A DNA stretch of 64,000 bases from JBFLYO01 sp040756745 (GTDB taxonomy: Bacteria; Bacteroidota; Ignavibacteria; UBA10030; UBA6906): the NCBI GenBank assembly GCA_040756745.1, contig JBFLYO010000002.1, positions 62,001 to 126,000 on the forward strand. Direction: 5' to 3'. Positions 24,453-32,606 of this stretch are shown here, piece after piece; position 1 is the stretch's first letter; every line of letters begins with the position of its first letter. A program made the position numbers and the translations under genes. A model generated the notes under the pieces. That model worked only from the letters and a program-made list of their open reading frames with translations. It ran no database searches and was not told where the DNA came from.

Positions 24453-25043
24453 ATGCTCATGGACAAAGAACATATCCTCTCCGTATTTCGCGATGCCGAG
24501 GCGCTGCTGGAGGGACATTTCCAGCTCACCTCTGGACTTCACAGCCCTACATACTTCCAATGCGCAAAGGTGTTGCAGCATCCGAAGTACTGCGAGCTGT
24601 TGTGCGGCGAGATAGCGCGTCACTACCTGGGCGCCGCGATCGACGCCGTCATTGCCCCCGCCCTCGGGGGGCTCGTTGTGTCGCAGGAGGTTGGCAGGCA
24701 GCTGCGGGTCCGCTCAATGTTTGCGGAGCGCAAGGAGGGAACGATGCAGCTTCGCCGCGGCTTTGTCATCGGCCGGGGAGAGCGTCTCCTGGTGTGCGAA
24801 GACGTGGTGACCACCGGGGGATCGGTCGGCGAAGTACTCCGCATCGTTTCGGAGGAGGGTGGCGTGGCGGCTGGTGTTGCGTGCATTGTGGACCGCAGCG
24901 GAGGGACTTCGGCGAGCCAGGCCGGCGGCGGTGCACCCCTGTTTTCCGTGGTGGCGCTGGACGTTGTGACGTACCGGCCGGAATCCTGTCCCCTCTGTGC
25001 GCGAGGCACTCCCGTGGTCAAACCGGGGAGCAGGGGGAACTGA
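24453..25043 (+). CDS. pyrE: Orotate phosphoribosyltransferase
   Basis: Forms orotidine 5'-phosphate from orotate and PRPP in pyrimidine synthesis. The 196-residue protein has HFQLTSGLHSPTYFQCAK at the N-terminus, VIAPALGGLVVSQEVG, FAERKEGTMQLRRGF and the PRPP-binding loop LVCEDVVTTGGSV (about residues 111-123). A C-terminal tail with CPLCARGTPVVKPGS is typical of the PyrE class found in this phylum group and in Thermotogae-like enzymes. Start ATG at 24453 or 24459 cannot be separated. Confidence 0.95.
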   Translation: MLMDKEHILSVFRDAEALLEGHFQLTSGLHSPTYFQCAKVLQHPKYCELLCGEIARHYLGAAIDAVIAPALGGLVVSQEVGRQLRVRSMFAERKEGTMQLRRGFVIGRGERLLVCEDVVTTGGSVGEVLRIVSEEGGVAAGVACIVDRSGGTSASQAGGGAPLFSVVALDVVTYRPESCPLCARGTPVVKPGSRGN

Positions 25044-25093
25044 TGGCTCATTCGCCTGGCGCAGCGCGTTGATCACATGACGGTGCAAGCGGG

Positions 25094-25660
25094 ATGGAGT
25101 TGAAGCTTCTGTCGCGCGAGACTCTCTACACCGGGAAGGTATTCGATCTCGTGGTGGACAGGATCGTCTACCCTTCAGGGAAGGAAGGCGTGCGTGAGAT
25201 CGCCCGTCATCCCGGCGGCGCAGTCACAGTGCCGCTGATGGACGACGGGCGGGTCCTGCTCGTGCGGCAGCTCCGGTACCCCTTCGGCAGGCACATCACC
25301 GAGCTCCCTGCGGGGAAACTGTCGCCGGGGGAGGATCCTGCCGCCGCCGCCGCACGTGAGCTGGCGGAAGAGACCGGGTATGCGGCAGGAACGCTGGAGC
25401 ATCTGGTCACGATCTACTCGACCCCCGGGTTCTGCGACGAACAGCTCCATATCTATCTCGCCCGTCACATCACCCCCCGGCCGGAGGGGATCGGACGCGA
25501 AGAGGGAGAGTCTTCCATGGTCGTGGAGGCAATACCGTTCGACGAGGCTGTTGCACGCGCGGTGCGAGGCGAGTTCCCCGATGCCAAGACCATCATCGGC
25601 CTCCTGCTCGCGGAGCGAACGCTGCGCACCGGACAAGGCGGCGGGCTTCACGACCGATGA
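25094..25660 (+). CDS. nudF: Nudix hydrolase, ADP-ribose pyrophosphatase type
   Basis: Hydrolyses ADP-ribose or a similar nucleoside diphosphate derivative. The 188-residue protein contains a complete Nudix box from GKLSPGEDPAAAA to RELAEETGY (about residues 74-96). Ahead of it are VLLVRQLRYPFGRHITELPAG, the arrangement of ADP-ribose pyrophosphatases. It lies 50 nt after pyrE on the same strand. Confidence 0.9.
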   Translation: MELKLLSRETLYTGKVFDLVVDRIVYPSGKEGVREIARHPGGAVTVPLMDDGRVLLVRQLRYPFGRHITELPAGKLSPGEDPAAAAARELAEETGYAAGTLEHLVTIYSTPGFCDEQLHIYLARHITPRPEGIGREEGESSMVVEAIPFDEAVARAVRGEFPDAKTIIGLLLAERTLRTGQGGGLHDR

Positions 25661-25690
25661 ACTCCTTGGCGCGGACAGCTATAGCCAACT

Positions 25691-25764
25691 GTAAGGGCAG
25701 CGACGGTAAGGGCAGCGACGGTAAGGGTAGCGACGGTAAGGGCAGAATATATTCTGCCCTTACC
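25691..25764. repeat. Three 15-bp tandem repeats ending in a 30-bp perfect palindrome
   Basis: Unit GTAAGGGCAGCGACG occurs at 25691-25705 and 25706-25720, and with one change at 25721-25735. The next partial unit merges into a perfect 30-bp palindrome at 25735-25764 (half-site GGTAAGGGCAGAATA). After it, TCCTGCCCCAAC occurs twice. The element lies in the 178-nt gap before the pyrimidine phosphorylase gene. It could form a cruciform or a strong RNA hairpin. Confidence 0.88.
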
Positions 25765-25838
25765 TCCTGCCCCAACCTCCTGCCCCAACACGCCAGACCC
25801 ACGCACTCCGCACTCCGCGATCCCAAATCCGAAATCCT

Positions 25839-27182
25839 GTGAACCCCGTCGAACTGATCCGCAAGAAACGAAACGGCGGCGCACTGGCGCCCGAGGAAAT
25901 CTCCTGGCTCGTGGGGGCATATGCGAAGGGGGAGCTCCCCGATTACCAGATGTCCGCCTTCCTGATGGCAGTCTGCTTCCGGGGGATGACCGCGGACGAA
26001 ACTACTGCGTTTGTCGATATCATGCTGCACTCCGGGAAGGTGATCGACCTCTCGTCGATCCCGGGACGGAAGGTGGACAAACACTCCACGGGCGGCGTCG
26101 GCGACAAAGTGTCGCTCATCCTCGCTCCGATGGTGGCCGCATGCGGCGTCCCGGTGCCGATGATTTCCGGCCGCGGCCTCGGCCACACGGGCGGTACGCT
26201 CGACAAGCTCGAGTCGATCCCGGGGTTTCGTACGGACCTGACGATCGATGAATACCGTGAGGTGATCCGCGACATCGGTCTCGTCATGATCGGACAGACC
26301 GCCGAGATTGCGCCGGCAGACCGCCGGATGTACGCACTGCGCGACGTGACTGCGACCGTCGAGTCCATTCCGTTGATCGCCGGGAGCATCATGAGCAAGA
26401 AACTCGCCGAAGGGATCGATGCACTTGTCCTTGACATCAAGAGCGGGGATGGAGCGTTCATGAAGACCTACAATGACGCTGTTACCCTCGGGCGCACCCT
26501 TGTCGGGATCGGGACGGCAGCGGGCAAGGACACGCTGGGCATGATCACCGCAATGGACCAGCCGCTCGGCGCGGCGATCGGGAACTGGTGCGAAGTGGAA
26601 GAAGCAATGGACTGCCTGCGGGGGAAAAACGTTGTGGATCTCATGGAGGTCACGTATGCCCTGGGGGGTGCCATGGTGTATTTCGGAGGTAAAGCGGCAA
26701 GCATTGCCGAGGGGATGGCGCTCTGCCGTTCGGCAATCTGGTCGGGCGCGGCGCATGAAAAGTTCCTGCAGCTGGTGGAACGACAGGGCGGAGACATCGC
26801 ATACCTCAACGAACCGGGACGCGTTCCTGCCCCCAGACACCGGATCGAGGTGCGTGCGACCTCTTCGGGATTCGTCGCCGGCTGCGCAACGATGAAGCTT
26901 GGCGTCCTTGCGGTTGAGCTCGGCGCGGGACGGCGGAAAGTGGACGACGTCATTGACCCGACGGCGGGGATCGTGCTTGCGAAAAAAGTGGGAGATCACA
27001 CGGAGAAGGGGGAGACCCTCGCGACGATCTCCACCAACCGAGAGGACGCTGTACGCCGAGCTGCGGAAGTCTGCAGCGCATCAATCACGATTGTCCCCGA
27101 GCGAGTTGCCCTCCCCCCGCGTGTGCAGGCACTGATCGACCGCGACGGTGTGAAGCCGTGGACCGCGCCCACGTATTATTGA
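25839..27182 (+). CDS. Pyrimidine-nucleoside (thymidine) phosphorylase
   Basis: Phosphorolyses thymidine, deoxyuridine or uridine for pyrimidine salvage. It starts with GTG at 25839, giving MNPVELIRKKRNGGAL, the expected family N-terminus. The 447-residue protein has the family signature SGRGLGHTGGTLDKLE (about residues 108-123), preceded by KVDKHSTGGVGDKVSL (phosphate site), and LVLDIKSGDGAFMKT. Whether it is DeoA or the broader Pdp type cannot be settled by eye. The CBS gene promoter overlaps its stop codon. Confidence 0.94.
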   Translation: MNPVELIRKKRNGGALAPEEISWLVGAYAKGELPDYQMSAFLMAVCFRGMTADETTAFVDIMLHSGKVIDLSSIPGRKVDKHSTGGVGDKVSLILAPMVAACGVPVPMISGRGLGHTGGTLDKLESIPGFRTDLTIDEYREVIRDIGLVMIGQTAEIAPADRRMYALRDVTATVESIPLIAGSIMSKKLAEGIDALVLDIKSGDGAFMKTYNDAVTLGRTLVGIGTAAGKDTLGMITAMDQPLGAAIGNWCEVEEAMDCLRGKNVVDLMEVTYALGGAMVYFGGKAASIAEGMALCRSAIWSGAAHEKFLQLVERQGGDIAYLNEPGRVPAPRHRIEVRATSSGFVAGCATMKLGVLAVELGAGRRKVDDVIDPTAGIVLAKKVGDHTEKGETLATISTNREDAVRRAAEVCSASITIVPERVALPPRVQALIDRDGVKPWTAPTYY

Positions 27183-27207
27183 CAATGAGCGAAAAATCTG
27201 CTACTCT
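27179..27207 (+). promoter_or_regulatory. sigma70-like promoter of the CBS-ferredoxin genes
   Basis: TTGACA (27179-27184), 17 bp, TACTCT (27202-27207), overlapping the TGA of the phosphorylase gene. The leader to the ATG at 27280 is about 66 nt and includes GAGGAGGT. Confidence 0.65.
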
Positions 27208-27279
27208 GGCTCACTGATCCCACCGTCGACCGCGCCGGGTCAAGGTGCGGGCATCCTTCAGTGTGCTGAGGAGGTTCCC

Positions 27280-27735
27280 ATGAAGCCGATCAGAGAAATG
27301 CTGGAGAGCCGTCCTGTCTACAGTATCAGCCGCTATGCGACTGTGCAGGAAGCGGCGGAGTTCATGGCGGCGAGGAATATTGGGGCGGTATCGGTGATGG
27401 AGGGTGACCGCCTCGTCGGGATATTCTCCGAGCGGGACGTTATCAACCGGGTGGTGGCGAAGCACCTCGATCCCGGCCGGGTGAGAGTGGACGAGGTGAT
27501 GACCCGGGAGATCGTTGTCGGCGATGCGTCAGATACCTGCGACGATTGCCTGAGGAAAATGAAGGGGGCCAACTGTCGCCACCTTCCGATCGTCGAAGGG
27601 GATCGTCTGCTCGGCATGATCTCGCTGCGGGATCTGCTTCAGGTGGACATCAACGAGAAAGAGGACAAGATTGAGTTTCTGACGAACTACATGTTCCACG
27701 TCAGCCCGGATACCGTCAAACGCTACAGGTCGTAA
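27280..27735 (+). CDS. CBS-domain pair protein
   Basis: A 151-residue protein made of two CBS motifs (about residues 8-60 and 72-128: TVQEAAEFMAARNIGAVSVM, then DTCDDCLRKMKGANCRHLPI), which typically bind adenine nucleotides and regulate a partner. No catalytic domain is attached. GAGGAGGT lies before the ATG. A membrane-anchored ferredoxin gene follows after 28 nt, so the two are likely co-transcribed. What it regulates is unknown. Confidence 0.88.
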   Translation: MKPIREMLESRPVYSISRYATVQEAAEFMAARNIGAVSVMEGDRLVGIFSERDVINRVVAKHLDPGRVRVDEVMTREIVVGDASDTCDDCLRKMKGANCRHLPIVEGDRLLGMISLRDLLQVDINEKEDKIEFLTNYMFHVSPDTVKRYRS

Positions 27736-27763
27736 TGCCAACGTCAGGAGGAGGAACAGGGGG

Positions 27764-28201
27764 ATGCCCGTCGTCACGTTCCATCACGAGCACAGGTCCA
27801 TCGAAGTTGAGCCAGGCACGAATCTCCGCCGTCTCATGCGCCACGTCGGAGTGCCTCCGTACCGGTGGTTTGCGCGGATCGCAAACTGCCGGGGGCATAA
27901 CCTCTGCGGGACATGCGCGGTGGAGATTGTCGATGGGAAGGGAGCGGCGGCTCGCTCTCAGGAGGAAGACACAACGCTGAGGGGGAATCTGGCGGTTGTC
28001 CATACCGTGGACAAGAATATCCGGCTTGCGTGTCAGACAACGATCAACGGGGACATGACGGTGAAGACCCACCCGTCCCGACCGGTAGACTGGGCCGCCA
28101 CCAGGCAGCGGCTCACGCTTCTGGGGATCGCAGCGGTGTTCATGCTGATCTTCGCCACGATGTTCGTCTACCTCTTCCTCGACATGACGAAGAAGTTCTG
28201 A
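27764..28201 (+). CDS. 2Fe-2S ferredoxin-like protein with a C-terminal membrane anchor
   Basis: A 145-residue electron-transfer protein. Residues 1-100 form a plant-type ferredoxin fold, with cluster ligands in NCRGHNLCGTCAVEI and the last Cys in RLACQTTI. The spacing between the first two Cys is five residues. Residues about 117-140 (LLGIAAVFMLIFATMFVYLF) form one membrane helix, leaving the cluster domain N-terminal to it and probably cytoplasmic. GGAGGAGGAACAGG-type ribosome site precedes the start. A redox partner is not evident. Confidence 0.82.
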   Translation: MPVVTFHHEHRSIEVEPGTNLRRLMRHVGVPPYRWFARIANCRGHNLCGTCAVEIVDGKGAAARSQEEDTTLRGNLAVVHTVDKNIRLACQTTINGDMTVKTHPSRPVDWAATRQRLTLLGIAAVFMLIFATMFVYLFLDMTKKF

Positions 28202-28241
28202 CGAGCCCTTCCCCTTATCGTCCGGCGTGCGGCGCCGATGC

Positions 28242-29012
28242 TCACGCCCCCCGGAGGATCCTGAGCATCTGGTCGTGAATCCTTCCGTTGGTTGCCACGA
28301 CGCGCTTACGGTAGATGTCGAGTTGCTTTCCTTCGTAATCGCTTACTCTCCCCCCTGCCTCTTCGACGATCAGCGATCCAGCGGCCATGTCCCACGGGTT
28401 GAGCGAGCCCTCCCAGAACCCGTCGAACCGGCCTGCGGCCACATATGCCAGGTCCAGGGCTGCGGAGCCGAGTCGCCTGATCCCGCGTGCCTCCATCAGG
28501 AAACCGATGAAGTTCTCCACCGTCCGGCCGTGGTTGGCGGCGAGATCGTAGGGGAATCCCGTGACGAGCAGGCTGTTGATAAGCTCGGACGCATCAGACA
28601 CGCTGAGGCGCCTGCCGTTGAGGAATGCCCCGCGTCCACGTTCAGCGGTGAACAGTTCGTCGCGATTGGGATCGTATGTGACCGCCGCGATGATCTCTCC
28701 CTTCCGCTCGATGGCGATGGTGGTACAGAAGATCGGAACGCCGTGCAGGAAGTTTGTCGTTCCGTCCAGGGGGTCGATGATCCAGCGGTACTCCGCATCT
28801 GTCCTGGTCCCGCCCCCTTCCTCGGCAAGGACATCATGGCCGGGATAATGCCGCCGGATATGGCTGATGATCCGCTCTTCGGACCCCTTGTCGATCTCTG
28901 AAACGAGATTGCGCGCCTCTCCCTGCTTGACCTCGATCGTCCGGACCTTTCCGAGGCTGTACTTCAGAAACTTCCCCGCCTCGCGGGCGGCTTCGATGGC
29001 AACGGTGAGCAT
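28242..29012 (-). CDS. Inositol monophosphatase family protein
   Basis: A Mg-dependent phosphatase of the IMPase/CysQ/SuhB superfamily, 256 residues. Metal-binding motifs are LAEEGGG (about residue 68), IIDPLDGTTNFLHG (about 83-96) and WDMAAGSLIVEEAGG (about 207-221). The start at 29012 (MLTVAIEAA) follows a GAGAGGAAAC ribosome site. The product may act on inositol phosphate, histidinol phosphate or 3'-phosphoadenosine phosphate; the sequence does not decide. It is convergent with the ferredoxin gene. Confidence 0.92.
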   Translation of the reverse strand: MLTVAIEAAREAGKFLKYSLGKVRTIEVKQGEARNLVSEIDKGSEERIISHIRRHYPGHDVLAEEGGGTRTDAEYRWIIDPLDGTTNFLHGVPIFCTTIAIERKGEIIAAVTYDPNRDELFTAERGRGAFLNGRRLSVSDASELINSLLVTGFPYDLAANHGRTVENFIGFLMEARGIRRLGSAALDLAYVAAGRFDGFWEGSLNPWDMAAGSLIVEEAGGRVSDYEGKQLDIYRKRVVATNGRIHDQMLRILRGA

Positions 29013-29075
29013 GCATGTTTCCTCTCTCTGATGCGCGGGCAAGATACCAAACGCCGGCGCCGAATGCCAGCCGGG

Positions 29076-29104
29076 TTGGAATTGAAGGGTGATTTCACTA
29101 CGTT
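29076..29104 (+). promoter_or_regulatory. sigma70-like promoter of the debranching-like lipoprotein gene
   Basis: TTGGAA (29076-29081), 17 bp, TACGTT (29099-29104), with the gene ATG at 29134. On the opposite strand TATCTT (29046-29041) is a candidate -10 for the IMPase gene, but its -35 is weak. Confidence 0.45.
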
Positions 29105-29133
29105 ACGCGTCAATCATTTCTCAGGGAGCTGAA

Positions 29134-31299
29134 ATGCGCACCAGTGCTCTTCTTCTGTCTGCACTCCTGATTGCCGGGTGTGCGCGCAACGAGTCAGGAG
29201 TCGCTGTCCGGGCCCCGCTGACACTTGACGCGCTTGGCATCGCCGTTCGGGAAGGAGAACGGAGCTACATGCAGTCGGACAAAGAGGGAGCGTTCCTCAC
29301 GGGGACGGTCGGGCGCGAGGCGGACGTTGATCGCTGGTCGGTGGAAGGAGTCGATGTGTTCGAGGGAATCAGCATCGAGAGTGCGGGGGGCACGCTCAAC
29401 GCAGGCCGGCCGGATTCCGCACTGATCCTCCCTGATGAAACACGGCGGTGGTACCGCGGCGGAACCTCGGTCACCATTTCGCTTCTCGAAGGGATCGACG
29501 GGATTGACGCGCACGGTCTCGTGCTGCGGGTTGCTTCCGCACCGGACGGGATGCTGGAGGCGCGGTTCCGTACGGCGCCGGGACTCTCCCCGGTGCGTCC
29601 GTCACCATACGCACAGGGCTCGGTCTGGCGGATGGCGGACGGCCGTCTGGTGGCCGTAACGGCGGGGCCGGAAAGCGTACCGTCGCAGAGCGGTATATTG
29701 GTTGATTCGCGCGGCGCGGCGGACTTCATTGCCGTGGTCGTGCCGGGAAACATGTCACCCGAGTCTGCCGACAGCATCTACGGGCTGATTGACTTCCTGC
29801 GGGCACATCGGCATGCGCGCATGGAACGGCTGTTGAATGCTTCGTACGTTAGAACCTCAGACGACACGCTCAACAGGGCGTTGCAGTGGATCAAGCTCTC
29901 GCTCGACGGTCTGATGATCGACCGGCGGGATACGCTTGCCGTTGCGGGGATTCCGTGGGACGGATCCATCGATCTGCGGGCGAACGCACAGTCGATCGCC
30001 GGCCTCGGCCTCGCGACGGGTGACTACCGACGAACGGCTGCGATCATCCGGACCCTGGCGCGCTATCAAGATACGGACCGGCGCAGCCCCACCTACGGAC
30101 GGGTCGCTGACCGCGTTGATGGACGTCGCATTTCCTATCGGGGGGCTGACGTCGCGCCCTGGTTTGTCCGCGAGCTGTACGAGCACGTCGTCTATTCGAA
30201 CGACACCGCTCTCGTGCGGTCCCTGTACCCTGCGGTGCGGCAAAGCATCGAAGGGACCATTGCGCGCCATACCGACAAATTCAACTTCCTCACGCACGGC
30301 CCCGATGAAACCTGGATGACCGGTGTACCGAGGGGGAACCGCGCAGTGGAACTCCAATTGCTCTGGTACTTCCAGCAGTTGATTGGCTCGTACGTTGCAA
30401 CCTTCCTCGGCGACACGGCGAACGCGCGCGCCTGGTGGGATTCGTCGGTGAAGACCTCGGACAACTTCGCGCTACAGTTTGCCGACACCGCAGCCGGGAT
30501 GCTGGCCGACCATCTTCTGCCGAACGGCGCTCGCGACATGGCATCCCGGCCGAATGCCATCATGTGTCTCGAAATGCTGGAGACCGAATCCATGCGGTAC
30601 CGAGTGACGCGGTCGACAGTGCTCCACCTCCTGCATAACGACGGGGTGGCGTCTCTTGGAGGAAGGCGCGGGGTCACGCCCTACGATGGTCCCGTGTGGA
30701 CATGGCTTGCGGGCCCTGTGACCTATGCGCTCACGCGGTATGACCGGCAGGACCTGAGTTACGTGGTGACCAGCTCCATGGCTCGACGCGCACTTGAGCA
30801 GGACATGGCGGGAACGCTTCCTGCCCGCCTCGACCCGGGCTCTGCCGGCGACCGGGCATCGCTCACCGGCATGGCGGAGTTCATCCGCACGGTGTACCAG
30901 GATTACCTCGGCGTGCGCGTGGATCTTGCGGCGGGGACGCTCACTCTTCAGCCGAAACTCCCCGATCAGCTGAAGGATGCGGAGATCACGGTCTTCGGCG
31001 GCACCCATCCCATCCGCGTCAGCTATGCACGGGGAGCGGACGAAGGACGGATTGAGCTTGATGCCCCGGACCTCCCGGGGGAGATGAACGTGAATTTCCT
31101 CTGGATGATGGATTCCGGTGATGCCTGGCGCGGGTCCGCACGGCTGCGCGGAGGGATACCCTGCACGATCGTCCTGCGGGCGGACGATGCCCTCCTCTTT
31201 CAGGGGGAGACCGCGGCGGAATTCACGGCCCGGAGATTGCTGAAGGGATTCTCACAGAAGAAGATGGCAGCGCAGTTTGATTTTGCGCCGGCCGGTTAG
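29134..31299 (+). CDS. Lipoprotein with a glycogen-debranching-enzyme-like (alpha/alpha)6 domain
   Basis: A 721-residue predicted lipoprotein: signal MRTSALLLSALLIAGC with the lipobox Cys at residue 16. The central part (about 245-600) resembles amylo-alpha-1,6-glucosidase C-terminal domains, with IPWDGSIDLRANAQSIAGL, YRGADVAPWFVRELYEHV, HGPDETWMTG, RPNAIMCLEML and TPYDGPVWTWL. A beta-rich N-terminal domain (about 30-230) and a C-terminal beta domain (TLQPKLPDQLKDAEITVFGG) flank it. It may debranch or trim alpha-glucans at the cell envelope. A GGGAGCTGAA ribosome site supports this start. The exact glycoside activity is inferred. Confidence 0.75.
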   Translation: MRTSALLLSALLIAGCARNESGVAVRAPLTLDALGIAVREGERSYMQSDKEGAFLTGTVGREADVDRWSVEGVDVFEGISIESAGGTLNAGRPDSALILPDETRRWYRGGTSVTISLLEGIDGIDAHGLVLRVASAPDGMLEARFRTAPGLSPVRPSPYAQGSVWRMADGRLVAVTAGPESVPSQSGILVDSRGAADFIAVVVPGNMSPESADSIYGLIDFLRAHRHARMERLLNASYVRTSDDTLNRALQWIKLSLDGLMIDRRDTLAVAGIPWDGSIDLRANAQSIAGLGLATGDYRRTAAIIRTLARYQDTDRRSPTYGRVADRVDGRRISYRGADVAPWFVRELYEHVVYSNDTALVRSLYPAVRQSIEGTIARHTDKFNFLTHGPDETWMTGVPRGNRAVELQLLWYFQQLIGSYVATFLGDTANARAWWDSSVKTSDNFALQFADTAAGMLADHLLPNGARDMASRPNAIMCLEMLETESMRYRVTRSTVLHLLHNDGVASLGGRRGVTPYDGPVWTWLAGPVTYALTRYDRQDLSYVVTSSMARRALEQDMAGTLPARLDPGSAGDRASLTGMAEFIRTVYQDYLGVRVDLAAGTLTLQPKLPDQLKDAEITVFGGTHPIRVSYARGADEGRIELDAPDLPGEMNVNFLWMMDSGDAWRGSARLRGGIPCTIVLRADDALLFQGETAAEFTARRLLKGFSQKKMAAQFDFAPAG

Positions 31300-31307
31300 C
31301 GCGTCTG

Positions 31308-32606
31308 TCAGGTGTGGGAGCGGCGCTCGTGTCCGTCACGGCCGCGCTTGCGCGCGAGGGCTCTCTGAAGCTGCACCGCGGGTGCGCGCGCCATACGGAA
31401 CCGGAGCGTCACGGAATCGCCGTCGTACCGCTGTTCGAGCACTTCGCCGTCGTTGTGGACACGCGACATGAGCTCATAGTCGCTCTGGCGGAATGTCACG
31501 GTCTGCTCGACGATCATGCCTTCCAGCTGTGCGGCGACCGCAGCGGTCAGGGCCGACATGTTGATGCCCCGTGCGGCAGAGATGCAGACCGCGTTCTCAT
31601 ACCTCGCGGCGACAGAAGCCACGATGCTTCTGTGCTGAACCAGGTCCACCTTGTTGAAGACGAACACTGTCGGCTTGCCCTGCGCGCCGATCTCCTCCAG
31701 CGTTTCGTTTACTACCGCGATCTGCTCCTCGAACAGCGGGTGACTCAAGTCCACCACGTGGAGCAGCAGGTCCGCTTCACGCACCTCGGCGAGCGTACTC
31801 ATGAATGACGCCACCAGGTGATGAGGGAGCTTGCGGATGAAGCCGACCGTATCGCTGAGCAGGATACGGTGCGCCGGCGTCAGCACGACGAGACGGACGG
31901 TGGAATCCAACGTGGCGAACAGAAGGTCCTCGACGAGCACTCCCGCTCCCGAGAACCAGTTCATCAGCGTGGATTTGCCCGCATTGGTGTAGCCGACCAG
32001 CGCAACACGCGGGAAGCGTTCCCTCCCTTTGCGCTGCACCTCACGCTCCATGCCGATTGCCCGCAGCTTGGTGTTCAAGCGCGCGATCTTGGTGCGGATC
32101 ACCCGCCGGTCAGTTTCGATCTGCGTTTCTCCCGGTCCCTTGGTACCAATCCCGCCGTACTGCTTCGAGAGGTGCGTCCACTGCCTCGTGAGCCGGGGGA
32201 GCATGTATTGCAGCTGCGCCAGCTCCACCTGCGTCTTTGCCTCGATCGTCCGGGCGCGCGACGCAAAAATATCGATGATGATACCGCTCCTGTCCACGAT
32301 CTTGCAGTTGATGAGTTTTTCGAGATTGCGGACCTGGACGGGGGAGAGGTCGTCATCGAAGATCACAAGGTCAATCCGCTTCTCCGCGACAAGCCAGGAG
32401 AGTTCCTCCGCCTTCCCCCGGCCGATGAAAAACGCCGCATCGATGGCCTTGCGCTCCTGCACGATTCGGTGGATCACCTCGGCGCCCGCGGACTGGGCCA
32501 GGAGGGCGAGTTCTCCGAGCGAGTCTGTGACCATCGACCGCCGCGTCTCTGCCGAGATAACGCCCACAAGGATAGCACGCTCTTGTGCGCTCGTCGCCTG
32601 CATCAT
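31308..32606 (-). CDS. hflX: Ribosome-associated GTPase HflX
   Basis: A GTPase that splits or rescues stalled ribosomes. The 432-residue protein has an N-terminal HflX domain (FFIGRGKAEELSWLV, IFDDDLSPVQVRNLEK), the GGIGTKGPGETQIETDRR segment, the P-loop VGYTNAGKSTLMN (about residues 207-219), DTVGF (switch) and NKVDLV. A basic tail (RKRGRDGHERRSH) ends it. Its start overlaps the stop of the upstream BatA/VWA gene by ATGA, so the two are translationally coupled. Confidence 0.96.
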   Translation of the reverse strand: MMQATSAQERAILVGVISAETRRSMVTDSLGELALLAQSAGAEVIHRIVQERKAIDAAFFIGRGKAEELSWLVAEKRIDLVIFDDDLSPVQVRNLEKLINCKIVDRSGIIIDIFASRARTIEAKTQVELAQLQYMLPRLTRQWTHLSKQYGGIGTKGPGETQIETDRRVIRTKIARLNTKLRAIGMEREVQRKGRERFPRVALVGYTNAGKSTLMNWFSGAGVLVEDLLFATLDSTVRLVVLTPAHRILLSDTVGFIRKLPHHLVASFMSTLAEVREADLLLHVVDLSHPLFEEQIAVVNETLEEIGAQGKPTVFVFNKVDLVQHRSIVASVAARYENAVCISAARGINMSALTAAVAAQLEGMIVEQTVTFRQSDYELMSRVHNDGEVLEQRYDGDSVTLRFRMARAPAVQLQRALARKRGRDGHERRSHT

